Shown piece after piece: positions 15,820 to 24,669 of a DNA stretch of 64,000 bases. The stretch is taken from positions 1-64,000 of the forward strand of contig CANMFQ010000013.1 in the NCBI GenBank assembly GCA_947497145.1, written 5' to 3'. How positions within the stretch are numbered: position 1 is the stretch's first letter; each line of letters opens with the position of its first letter. The notes below the pieces were generated by a model. That model saw only the letters and a program-made list of their open reading frames with translations, was not told the DNA's origin and ran no database searches. A program made the position numbers and the translations under genes. This DNA comes from an uncultured Flavobacteriaceae bacterium (lineage in GTDB: Bacteria; Bacteroidota; Bacteroidia; Flavobacteriales; Flavobacteriaceae).

Positions 15820-16335
15820 ATGAAAAGTAGCTTTATATTCTTATTCGTTGTTTTTAGTGTCTGCGCACAAGAACCAGATGAATCATCGGTACGTTTATTA
15901 AGGTCTACCATAACCACCGTAGGCTCATCTTCTACTTCTTTTAATAATTATTACATAGCGCAAAGTATTGGTCAATCAGGAATAATAGGGAAAGTAGACG
16001 TAGACAAGACAACAGTACAACAAGGTTTTCTCTCAAGTATTATGTCTTTTGAAATAAATAATACTAGTGATGAATTAGTAAATGAAATCTTAGAATTCGT
16101 CGTATTCCCCAATCCATTTATTGACTATGTAGAAGTTAGTTTTTCAAAAAAAATACAGCAAGATATTCTTATTGATATAACCGATGATACTGGTAGACTA
16201 ATTAAAAGCAAAAAATATTTACCAACGAACAAAATTAAAATCCCTATCGGTGATATTAGTGTAGGCCTTTATTTTTTGCAGATTAAAACGGGTGAAAATG
16301 TGGAAATCAAAAAAATAATAAAAACAGATCATTAG
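15820..16335 (+). CDS. Secreted protein with T9SS type A sorting domain
   Basis: The 171-residue protein has a signal peptide (1-16, MKSSFIFLFVVFSVCA), a short middle part (STSFNNYYIAQSIGQSGIIG) and a C-terminal T9SS type A sorting domain (about 88-170). That domain begins VFPNPFIDYVEV and ends with a GLYFLQIKTGENVEIKKIIK-type strand pair. Such domains direct export through the type IX secretion system and attachment at the cell surface. It is the first gene of a same-strand cluster (15820-24549). The tight spacing to the next gene (1 bp) suggests co-transcription. It may be an anchor or accessory for the fibre protein; this is inference. Confidence 0.75.
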   Translation: MKSSFIFLFVVFSVCAQEPDESSVRLLRSTITTVGSSSTSFNNYYIAQSIGQSGIIGKVDVDKTTVQQGFLSSIMSFEINNTSDELVNEILEFVVFPNPFIDYVEVSFSKKIQQDILIDITDDTGRLIKSKKYLPTNKIKIPIGDISVGLYFLQIKTGENVEIKKIIKTDH

Positions 16336-16336
16336 C

Positions 16337-16999
16337 GTGCTAAAAAACGAAATTACATACTTAATTTTATTTTTTTGCCTCGAATTTGGTTTTTTGCTCA
16401 AGGTAAATGCACAACAAATTTATGTAGAAATAGGTGCTGCAAATGCCATTTTTAAGGATTATCAAAATAGTAAAGGCGAAAATACACTAGAAGCCTATTC
16501 CTCAAAGCCACTTAGGCCATTTTTAGCATGTGGTTATCGGTTAAATATTTTGAACAACAAAGTACACCTTAACATCGGCTTAAATGAAAGTAGTTATCGC
16601 ATTGAAACGGCCTTTTTATTAAACAATACAACAATACCTACAACCTATAAATTATCGTATTTAGGTTTACTAGTAGGAACAAATATTTCCATCATCAAAT
16701 GGAAAGATATTATGTTTCAACTACATGCTCATTTATCTAATGATTGGTTAACCTCTGCAGTTAATGAGTATGAAAATCACAAAATAGATTTATATAGGCA
16801 ACTAGATAAAAGAATATTAAGGTATCACGCAGGGCTTGCAATGCAATATAATGTATCTAATGATATCGATATTTTTTTAAAATATACAATTGCAAATAGC
16901 TTTAAACTGCAAAGCCAAGATTTTCAAAATGGTGAGCATTACTCTTTACTAACTAAATCTTTATCCATAGGGTTATTATACACAATAAGGAGATGGTGA
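16337..16999 (+). CDS. Probable outer-membrane beta-barrel protein
   Basis: The gene starts with GTG one base after the previous stop. The 220-residue product begins with a signal peptide (about 1-25, ending KVNAQQ). The mature part has alternating short beta-strands separated by polar turns, with aromatic ends (IYVEIGAANAIFKDY, FLACGYRLNILNNKVHLNIGLNESSYRI, SLSIGLLYTIRRW). That is the style of small outer-membrane barrels and PorP/SprF-like partners, though I cannot match it to PorP/SprF specifically. It overlaps the next gene by 7 bp, so translation is coupled within the fibre cluster. Confidence 0.6.
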   Translation: MLKNEITYLILFFCLEFGFLLKVNAQQIYVEIGAANAIFKDYQNSKGENTLEAYSSKPLRPFLACGYRLNILNNKVHLNIGLNESSYRIETAFLLNNTTIPTTYKLSYLGLLVGTNISIIKWKDIMFQLHAHLSNDWLTSAVNEYENHKIDLYRQLDKRILRYHAGLAMQYNVSNDIDIFLKYTIANSFKLQSQDFQNGEHYSLLTKSLSIGLLYTIRRW

Positions 17000-18126
17000 A
17001 AACGAATAAAATAACAGTAGCATTTTTGTTTTTTATACTAAGCACAGTAGCATATAGTCAAACTCCTGGGTTTAACTATCAGGCTTTAATTTTAGATAAT
17101 ACTGAAGTTGAAATACCGGGCGAAGCTATAACATCGAAAAGACCTCTAGCCCTAGAGAATGTTATAATGCGCTTTTCTATAGAAAGTACCAATACCATTT
17201 TATACACAGAAACTCATGATGTAGTTACTGATGAAAATGGTATGATCTCGGTTATTGTAGGCGAAGGAGTGCCAGTCACCTCTACGTTTGATCAAATAGC
17301 ATGGGATGGCGAGTTAAAATACTTAAATGTAGAAATAAATATAGTACGCAATAATGAAGGGTTTACCCTTTTAGATTCACAAAAAATAGTATACCTACCA
17401 CAAGAAATTCCTGAGAATACTACTAAGATCGTATATAGTTTAAACGATTTAACCGAACCTCATGATATTGGAGAAATAGTATTGGTAAAAAATTACAATG
17501 CTACTAACCAAGCTGTATTCGTTATTTGGAATGGAGAAGAATGGTTGGCTGTTTCTGGTGATTCTAGTCCAATTATCGAAAATGCCATTTTGCAGGTGGC
17601 TAATGCTGTAGATAGAGATAACCAATTTCCTAATCCGGAAATAGGAGATCAAGTATGGAATCGCAGCTGCTCTTGTGTACAAGTATTTAACGGTACATCT
17701 TGGATATCAACTAGTAATATTAGCGCATTAAATGGGGTAACCAAAAATGGAGATATTATTAAACTAGGAGGCGCATTAACAGAGCCTACTGAAATTACAA
17801 CCAGCCCAAACAATACACTGGCCATAAAAAACCTTGAAGAATCAAATTTAGAAGAAGATTTATTTGTAAAAATAGATGCAACAACAGGAGTTCTTAAACG
17901 CAGTACTGTATCCTCAGTAGTAAAGCAAGAAGAAGCAATAATATATGCTACTAATTTTCAACTCAATTTCACCACTCCTTTACCTATCACAGACCCAAAA
18001 AAAATTGATGTTTATAGAAATGGCGTTAAAATAGATTTTACCGTACTAAATAATTCTACCATTAAATTAGAACAAGACGCTATTTGCTATGAAAATGATA
18101 AAATAAGAATCGTACAATTATACTAA
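16993..18126 (+). CDS. Secreted protein of the fibre cluster, unknown function
   Basis: The 377-residue protein has a signal peptide (about 1-22, ending VAYSQ). It opens with TPGFNYQALILDN, a start common among Bacteroidota surface proteins that carry tail-fibre-like modules. Around 195-240 is a DxWN...VQVFNGTSWI segment (VGDQVWNRSCSCVQVFNGTSW) resembling the label-and-value repeats of the downstream fibre protein. The C-terminus (about 330-377) has KKIDVYRNGVKIDF...NDKIRIVQLY. This is shared in outline with the next gene (YQKVAVYRNGAKLRAN...GDIFEVQWIH), suggesting a common C-terminal domain. Function is unknown; a structural role at the surface is likely from context. Confidence 0.6.
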   Translation: MVKTNKITVAFLFFILSTVAYSQTPGFNYQALILDNTEVEIPGEAITSKRPLALENVIMRFSIESTNTILYTETHDVVTDENGMISVIVGEGVPVTSTFDQIAWDGELKYLNVEINIVRNNEGFTLLDSQKIVYLPQEIPENTTKIVYSLNDLTEPHDIGEIVLVKNYNATNQAVFVIWNGEEWLAVSGDSSPIIENAILQVANAVDRDNQFPNPEIGDQVWNRSCSCVQVFNGTSWISTSNISALNGVTKNGDIIKLGGALTEPTEITTSPNNTLAIKNLEESNLEEDLFVKIDATTGVLKRSTVSSVVKQEEAIIYATNFQLNFTTPLPITDPKKIDVYRNGVKIDFTVLNNSTIKLEQDAICYENDKIRIVQLY

Positions 18127-18144
18127 CATTTAAAACCAACAGAA

Positions 18145-18876
18145 ATGAAAACAAAAAAAATAAATTATTTAAAAACACTTTTACTAGGGCTGCTTATTAC
18201 GGCAGGAACTACGATACAAGCACAGCAAATAACAGGTGATGCTGGAAAAATTGAAGATGCAAGTGTATCTCAAGTACTTAATGGAACCGTTAGGGTTATT
18301 GATAATAAAGGAACAAAAAAATACCTTCAAGTAAAAAATGGATTAACGCTTTTAACAGATACTACACCAGATGGTGGAATTATATCTACTTGGCAGTTAG
18401 GGGGTACCTTAACAAACAATACATATATTGATGCTACAGGCAAAATTTTCTCATTAGATGGACTAAAGCTAACTCCTTCTAGTGCGGCAGCTTCTACTAA
18501 TGCAACAGATCAATCTGTGGGTACAAATGGTACAACGCTGGGTTCTACAGGAACAGCAGCTACAGGAACAGGTTGGACTGTTTTAATTAGAGACGAAGCT
18601 ACGGGAGAAATAAGTAAAATGCTAGTTTCTAACCTCATAGAAGGTGGGCATATGGAAGTTACAGCCGCTGCAAATGCCACAGTACCTACTATAGCAGATG
18701 CTTCTATACCAGGAGAGTATCAAAAAGTTGCTGTCTATAGAAACGGAGCAAAATTAAGAGCGAATGTCGATTATTCTGTTGCTGCAGGAGCCGTTACTTT
18801 AACTCCTGTTTCTGCTGCCCCAAATGATTGGAGCATTTATTCTGGTGATATTTTTGAAGTCCAATGGATTCACTAA
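18145..18876 (+). CDS. Secreted protein of the fibre cluster, unknown function
   Basis: The 243-residue protein has a signal peptide (about 1-27, LLLGLLITAGTTIQAQQ). An early GTVRVIDNKGTKKYLQVKNG segment matches the start of the mature fibre protein (VRVIDNKGTIKKIKNNQ). A Thr/Ala/Gly-rich middle follows, and the C-terminal VYRNG domain is shared with the upstream gene. It therefore bridges the other two proteins of the locus by sequence and may be an adaptor or minor fibre subunit. It is 18 bp from the previous gene, same strand. Confidence 0.6.
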   Translation: MKTKKINYLKTLLLGLLITAGTTIQAQQITGDAGKIEDASVSQVLNGTVRVIDNKGTKKYLQVKNGLTLLTDTTPDGGIISTWQLGGTLTNNTYIDATGKIFSLDGLKLTPSSAAASTNATDQSVGTNGTTLGSTGTAATGTGWTVLIRDEATGEISKMLVSNLIEGGHMEVTAAANATVPTIADASIPGEYQKVAVYRNGAKLRANVDYSVAAGAVTLTPVSAAPNDWSIYSGDIFEVQWIH

Positions 18877-19043
18877 AATCAGCTTTTTCACTCCTCCCTA
18901 AATCTTATAATTAACTACTAAAAAAGTGCTATGCAAAGCTATTGAAAATAAAAAAATTGTATCAATTACGAAACAAACAACATAGTAAACAGTATAAAAT
19001 CAAGTAATTACATACAATTTTCAACATAAATTACGAGAGTCTG

Positions 19044-19850
19044 TTGAATATACTCAAACAAATACTAAAGACAAATCTATTTTCCTATCAGCGGAATAAG
19101 TACGTTTTGGTAGCTGTGGAGGGTATGGTCATCAATTACTCGTCTAAATATCTTACTATGGATAGTAACGCTAACCTTTATAAAACACATACAGAGCATC
19201 CCTATTGCGATATTGTACAAAGTGAATACCGCAAAAGAGGTCGTAAGTTGTTCTTGTATCTTGAAAAAACAAGCGTAAACCGTTCATTTTTTTTAAAGAT
19301 ATATCAAGATCATTTCGGCATAGATAGTACGCCCTTCGCATATTGGAAGCTGACTAAATGCCGGCAAAATAAATTTTACCACATCGCTACGTACGGCGTA
19401 CCAAACAAAGATTACGGCACTGTGCAGTCTGCTATGTATTATCCGTATACACCTCATACAAACGGTACTGTAGGTGCTATTTTTAAGCGTCTAGCCTTAA
19501 GCCCTACTTCACCACAAGGGCTACAGTATTGCAAGGATAAAAAAACACCGCAAAAAAACTACACCCAAAGTGGTGATTGGGATTATCCCTCTGGCAAACA
19601 TCTCTTAAACCCATTCCAAACAACAAGTACAAAACTAAATACACCACCTACGAATAAAAAAAAATATAGAAAACACCCCTATATCGACCCAAAACCCCAA
19701 AAAAAAATAGAGACACTATTTTCTCGATGGTGCACCCTGTTCATAATAAAAAATTACACGAAATACGTTGAGGGTTTAAAAACAAGATTAGTATCCAAAA
19801 TAGCAACACGAGTCATAGTTCAGTTTAGTCACAAAGTTGTCTTTAATTGA
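19044..19850 (+). mobile_element. Diverged IS982-family transposase ORF
   Basis: The 268-residue reading frame aligns by eye to IS982-type transposases throughout. It has an N-terminal YLTMDSNANLYKTH block, YRKRGRKLFLYLEK, a first acidic residue in GIDSTPF, NKDYGTVQSAMYY, the ALSPTSPQGLQYCKD region, a second Asp in SGDWDYPS, the RKHPYIDPKPQKKIETLFS block containing the Glu, and IIKNYTKYVEGLKTRLVSKIA at the end. The D-D-E residues appear retained, but many family-conserved positions are altered and it is slightly short. The start is a TTG with no clear upstream signals and I see no terminal inverted repeats. It is probably inactive. It separates the fibre gene from its upstream partners. Confidence 0.65.
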
Positions 19851-19908
19851 AATACAAACAACATCATAATAAGTACTATTTAAAATATAACGAGTTATAA
19901 AAATTAAG

Positions 19909-22900
19909 ATGAATAACTATATAAAACTAAGCATTCTACTATTTGTTTTATCCTTTAGCAGTGTACTACATGCACAAGAGGTTAGGGTAATAGACAATAA
20001 AGGAACCATTAAAAAAATTAAAAACAATCAGGTAAAAACGGCTAGTACCGCCCCTACTAATCCATTAGAAGGCGATGTATGGTTTGACACCACAACTAAC
20101 ATTTCTAAAATTTACGATGGTACACAATGGTTGGTTATCGATTTAGACAGGGTCACTACAAGTACTACAGCACCTACCGCTCCTGTAATTGGCGATGTTT
20201 GGATTGACGATAGCACCTCTCCAAATAGCAACAAAATTTGGGATGGCGCACAATGGAACACCCTAGGGAATGGCAGTAGTTGGACTCTGAATGGAAATGC
20301 AGGTACAGACCCTGCGGTAAATTTCATAGGCACTACTGATGCTAAAGATTTGGTAATAAAAGCAAATAATACCGAAGAACTTAGAGTTAAAGCAAGTAAC
20401 GGACAAGTTTTAATCAATCAAGCCACTTCGAATAGTGATTTTCCATTAATGATAAAAGCAAATGGTAGTCTACATAATCTTTTAGCATTTCAAAATACTA
20501 CTAACGACACAAAATGGCATGTAAATCTTTCTGGAAATGGTTTAAACTTTGCAGAAACCAATGTTAATAATTATAGGCTTTTTCTTAAAGAAGGTGGTGA
20601 TGTAGGTGTTGGTACAGCAACCCCTACTGCAAAATTGCATATTAACGATGCTACTGACTTTGACCTTGCAGCAGGCAGAAGACCACCTTTACGGGTAGGT
20701 ACCACCACTGGCCTTCATTTAGATATTGATGGTAATGAGATTGGAGCTTACGATAACAATACATTTGCTCAGTTACGTATTAATGCTTCTGGTTCTACAT
20801 CTAATACACTAATAAACCCTGACGGTGGTAATGTAGGTATAGGTACAAATAACGCTACAGAAAAATTAGAAATAACTAATGGAGGTATTCAATTGAATGA
20901 ACAATATGGAATAGGTTTTAGAGGAGAAAGACCTTTAAATAGTAGTGTATTAAATGATGGTGCTAAAATATATTACCATGGCGATTATTTTGGTACAGAT
21001 GTAGACGCTCTTGTTATTGAAAAAACAGATAAGGATGGTGATGATGCTGATGGCGGTATTGTTTTTACCGAGAAAGGACAGGATAATATTCGTGAAACAC
21101 AAATGGTTATTCGAAATTCTAAAGTAGGTGTTAACTTAAGTGCCCCAACAACCACATTAGATGTAAACGGTCAAGTGCGTATTCGTGACGGTAATCCAGG
21201 GGCAGGAAAAGTACTAACCTCAGATGCAACAGGTTTAGCAACATGGCAAGCAGTACCTAGCAGTGCAGACAATTTAGGAAACCACACAGCAACACAAAAT
21301 CTTAACTTATCTACCTTTAAATTAGTAGGCAACAATGGAAGCAATGGAATTTCTATAGCGAATAATGGTAATGTAGGGATTGGTACAAATTCGCTAAGTG
21401 CTAATTTACATGTTTTCAACTCTTCAGGAGACACAAAGGCCATTTTTGGAAAAGAAAATACAGATGCCGTACATCTAATAAGCTCTGGAACAAGTTCTTA
21501 CATAGGCTTAGGAACAATTAACACAGGTGCAGGTTCTAGAGGGCTATTTGAATATGATAGGACTAGTGGAAAATTACATTATTTAAATGGAGTATCTGGC
21601 ACAGAAACTGAGAGATTAACAATACACCCAACAGGTAATGTTGGTATTGGCACAACAAATCCGGCAACAACTTTAGATGTTAATGGACAGGTAAAAATTT
21701 CAGGAGGAGCTCCAGCAGCAGGTAAAGTACTAACCTCAGATGCAGCAGGCCTAGCAACATGGCAAGCAGTACCTAGCAGTGCAGATAACTTAGGGAACCA
21801 CACCGCAACACAAAACCTTAATTTAGCCACACATAAATTAGTGGGTAATAATGGTAGCTCTGGAATTTCTATTGCTAATAATGGTAATGTAGGTATAAAT
21901 ACTTCTACACCTGAAACAACCTTAGATGTTAATGGGAATTCAAATACGAATAGTTTAGCAATTTCTGGCAATGGTGTATCGGGTGGTTTTCCTGCTGGAA
22001 ATCATTGGCGTTTTGGACAAAGTTCAACTGATAATGACCTGCTAATAGGAAGAAATGGTAACAGCTCAGTTATTACTATCAAGAGAGCTACTAATAACAC
22101 CCTAATCAATACAGGTAAAGTAGGTATTGGCACAACAACACCAAGTGATAGACTTACCGTTCATAATGGTGCTATTATAAATTCTTCTAACAATAGCATT
22201 GTTGGAATTGGTTTTAAGCCAGATTTTAGTACTAACAACAGTGCCAATGAAAATCAAATAAGGTTTATGTCTACTGGTCTTGGTGATGGTAGTAATGGCT
22301 ATAAATTTTCATGGCGTAATGATGATGGATCACAACGAGTAGACCCAATATTTTTTCATAAAAACGGGAATATTGGAATAAACACCAATTTACCTTCTGC
22401 TACTCTAGATGTTTTCGGCCAAATAAAAATTTCTGGAGGAACACCAGGAGCAGGAAAAGTACTAACCTCTGATGCAGCAGGCCTAGCAACATGGCAAGCA
22501 GTACCAAGTAGTGCAGACAACTTAGGGAATCATACAGCAACACAAAACCTTAATTTAGCTACCCATAAATTAGTGGGTAACGGAGGAACTTCAGGAATCG
22601 CTATAAATAATTCGGGGAAAGTAGAAATTACTTCTACCAGTAATAATTTACTAAAATTAAAAAACATCAATAGTGCGGATCCTGTAGTTGCTGCTTCATA
22701 TATTGAGTTTTTAACCTCAAATAATACCAGAACAGGCTATGTAGGTGATGGTAGTTCAGGATCTAATGCAATGAGCTTTAATGCTGAACAAGGAAATGCT
22801 AATATTCTTGCAAAAGATGACATCACATTTCGTACTAATGGTTCACAAAAAGCTATAATAAAAGCAAATGGTAGAATGGGTATTGGTACAACAAACCCAG

Positions 22901-24549
22901 GTGCCTTTTTACATGTAGCTAGTGATATTAATGCAGGACCAGGTGTTGTTCCTCCATTTAAAATAGGGCCAAATGCTGGTATACATCTTGATTTTGATGG
23001 TAATGAAATTTTAGCTTTTAATGGTGGTGTTTTCTCTGATTTATTTCTTACTTCAGCAAAAACCATTATTAATAAAGATGGTGGTAATGTTGGTATTGGA
23101 TTAGTTGATCCAGATACAAAATTAACAGTTAAATCAAATACCTTAGGAACTAATGTTGGAGCAGAATCAAGAATGATACGTGGTATAACGCAAACTTCAT
23201 CATCTAATGAGAGTAAATTAGATTTCAAAACGAGAAGACATATAGCAGGGAATAACTGGGCCGGAACGTCTTCTAGAATACAAAGAAAAGTAGATAATAC
23301 AAACCAAGCTTTTATTGATTTTGGAATTCAAGGAATAAGTGGAAATACTGGATTAGGTTTTGGTACAGGTAGCAACAATAATACAACAAGAATGGTTATT
23401 AGTGAAAATGGTAATGTTGGTATTGGAACAACTTCCCCTGGTGCTCCTCTAGAGATTGCTGCTACAAATCATAAATTATTAAAATTAAAAGATACCGGTA
23501 GCTCAGATCCTGTATCTGCCATAGCATTTATAGAGTTTACCACTTCTAATGATACTAGAATGGGATATATAGGAGATGGAAATGGCGGGAATGATACATT
23601 TGAATTTAGTGCTGCTCAAGGAGATGCTCGTATTGCCGCTAAAGATGACATTAGATTTGCTACTAATAATACACAAAAAGCTATTATAAAAGCAAATGGT
23701 AATGTAGGTATTGGTACAAATAACCCTACAGAAAAATTAGAAATAGCTAATGGCGGCATACAATTGAACGGGAATTATGGTATAGGATTTAATCAGGAGG
23801 AACCATTAAATAGCGACCCTTTAGGTGATGGCGCTAAAATATATTATGACTCTTCATATTTTGGAGGCAGTACAGACGCACTAGTCATAGAAAAAACAGA
23901 TATTCTTCAACCCAATCCAGATGGGGGAATTGTTTTTGCTAAAAAAGGTGGAGACAAAGCTAGAGTAACACAAATGGTTATTCGTGGTGACGGTAATGTT
24001 GGTATCGGTGTAGAAACTCCATCCGCTAAACTAGAAGTTTGTGGTAACGCAAAAATAGTAGGGCGAATTTACGCCAATACCAGCAGCTTATCGGCAGGCT
24101 TAACTTGTTCTTCTGATGAGCGTTTAAAAAAGAATATTCTTAATTACAACAATGCCCTGCAAACAATTAGCCTTTTAAAAGGAAAACAATACAACTGGCG
24201 TAACAAAAAATTTACAAACAGAGGTTTTGATGCACGTATTAAATATGGGTTTATTGCTCAGGAAGTAGAAAAGGTTTTACCTAGTTTAGTATATGAAGAC
24301 GAAAAAGGGTTTAAATCTGTAGATTATATTCAGGTTATCCCTATTCTTACCAATGCTATTCAAGAACAACAAACGGAATTGGCACAAATAAAAGAACAAA
24401 ACAAACAGTTACTAGCAAAACTAGAAGCTATAGAAACAGAAAATGGGGCTATAAAAACGCAACTGTCTAGCTTAGCTGAAATGAAAGATGAACTACAAGA
24501 AATTAAAGCATTACTAAGTAGTGACTGGTCAGAAATACCAAAAAAATAA
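19909..24549 (+). CDS. Giant modular fibre protein with S74 intramolecular-chaperone domain
   Basis: The 1546-residue protein has a signal peptide (1-23, ending VLHAQE), a short VRVIDNKGTIKK block, and two GDVWFD/GDVWID..KIYDGTQW label repeats. A very long tail-fibre-like region (about 120-1390) follows, in which modules each end in NGNVGIGT. The C-terminal peptidase S74 domain (about 1400-1500) starts SSDERLKKNILNYNNALQTI and includes YGFIAQEVEKVLPSLV. A trimeric-style coiled coil (QEQQTELAQIKEQNKQLLAKLEAIE) closes the protein. S74 domains assist trimer folding of phage tail spikes and then cleave themselves off. Here a secreted, trimeric surface fibre is likely. There is no T9SS domain of its own; the 15820 gene may supply that. 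The last ten codons fall inside dispersed repeat copy B. Confidence 0.85.
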   Translation: MNNYIKLSILLFVLSFSSVLHAQEVRVIDNKGTIKKIKNNQVKTASTAPTNPLEGDVWFDTTTNISKIYDGTQWLVIDLDRVTTSTTAPTAPVIGDVWIDDSTSPNSNKIWDGAQWNTLGNGSSWTLNGNAGTDPAVNFIGTTDAKDLVIKANNTEELRVKASNGQVLINQATSNSDFPLMIKANGSLHNLLAFQNTTNDTKWHVNLSGNGLNFAETNVNNYRLFLKEGGDVGVGTATPTAKLHINDATDFDLAAGRRPPLRVGTTTGLHLDIDGNEIGAYDNNTFAQLRINASGSTSNTLINPDGGNVGIGTNNATEKLEITNGGIQLNEQYGIGFRGERPLNSSVLNDGAKIYYHGDYFGTDVDALVIEKTDKDGDDADGGIVFTEKGQDNIRETQMVIRNSKVGVNLSAPTTTLDVNGQVRIRDGNPGAGKVLTSDATGLATWQAVPSSADNLGNHTATQNLNLSTFKLVGNNGSNGISIANNGNVGIGTNSLSANLHVFNSSGDTKAIFGKENTDAVHLISSGTSSYIGLGTINTGAGSRGLFEYDRTSGKLHYLNGVSGTETERLTIHPTGNVGIGTTNPATTLDVNGQVKISGGAPAAGKVLTSDAAGLATWQAVPSSADNLGNHTATQNLNLATHKLVGNNGSSGISIANNGNVGINTSTPETTLDVNGNSNTNSLAISGNGVSGGFPAGNHWRFGQSSTDNDLLIGRNGNSSVITIKRATNNTLINTGKVGIGTTTPSDRLTVHNGAIINSSNNSIVGIGFKPDFSTNNSANENQIRFMSTGLGDGSNGYKFSWRNDDGSQRVDPIFFHKNGNIGINTNLPSATLDVFGQIKISGGTPGAGKVLTSDAAGLATWQAVPSSADNLGNHTATQNLNLATHKLVGNGGTSGIAINNSGKVEITSTSNNLLKLKNINSADPVVAASYIEFLTSNNTRTGYVGDGSSGSNAMSFNAEQGNANILAKDDITFRTNGSQKAIIKANGRMGIGTTNPGAFLHVASDINAGPGVVPPFKIGPNAGIHLDFDGNEILAFNGGVFSDLFLTSAKTIINKDGGNVGIGLVDPDTKLTVKSNTLGTNVGAESRMIRGITQTSSSNESKLDFKTRRHIAGNNWAGTSSRIQRKVDNTNQAFIDFGIQGISGNTGLGFGTGSNNNTTRMVISENGNVGIGTTSPGAPLEIAATNHKLLKLKDTGSSDPVSAIAFIEFTTSNDTRMGYIGDGNGGNDTFEFSAAQGDARIAAKDDIRFATNNTQKAIIKANGNVGIGTNNPTEKLEIANGGIQLNGNYGIGFNQEEPLNSDPLGDGAKIYYDSSYFGGSTDALVIEKTDILQPNPDGGIVFAKKGGDKARVTQMVIRGDGNVGIGVETPSAKLEVCGNAKIVGRIYANTSSLSAGLTCSSDERLKKNILNYNNALQTISLLKGKQYNWRNKKFTNRGFDARIKYGFIAQEVEKVLPSLVYEDEKGFKSVDYIQVIPILTNAIQEQQTELAQIKEQNKQLLAKLEAIETENGAIKTQLSSLAEMKDELQEIKALLSSDWSEIPKK
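21148..22630 (+). repeat. Three intragenic repeat units of about 235 bp in the fibre gene
   Basis: Units at about 21148-21386, 21664-21906 and 22402-22630 encode TTLDVNGQV...GAGKVLTSDA.GLATWQAVPSSADN and then LGNHTATQNLNL...KLVGN. The nucleotide sequence is nearly identical in the middle (AGTACTAACCTCAGATGCA). This suggests recent duplication or ongoing recombination. Other module pairs in the same gene are more diverged: 20640-20850 with 22905-23100, 20856-21130 with 23733-24010, and 22640-22890 with 23470-23710. Confidence 0.85.
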
Positions 24550-24600
24550 ACAGAAAATGAATCAAATGGTAAAAATTCGTTTCTTTTTGACCAGACACTA
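24519..24600. repeat. Short dispersed palindromic repeat, copy B
   Basis: The ends are TAGTGACTGGTCA (24519-24531) and TGACCAGACACTA (24588-24600), complementary at 12 of 13 positions. The left part (AGAAATACCAAAAAAATAAA) matches copy C (GGAAATACCCAAAAAGTAAA) and the right part (TTCGTTTCTTTTTGACCAGACACTA) matches the right end of copy C. It begins inside the fibre gene and provides its final codons and stop. Confidence 0.65.
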
Positions 24601-24669
24601 CGTACTAAAAAAAATTCGCGTAACATGTACCTGATAGTCTCCTCCAGCGCTCAACATTGACGATATGCC

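Noticed and set aside
20112-23228. Several long minus-strand ORFs opposite the fibre gene (20112, 21171, 21579, 22737)
   Set aside because: They are antisense shadows created by the repeated Gly/Thr/Asn-rich codons.
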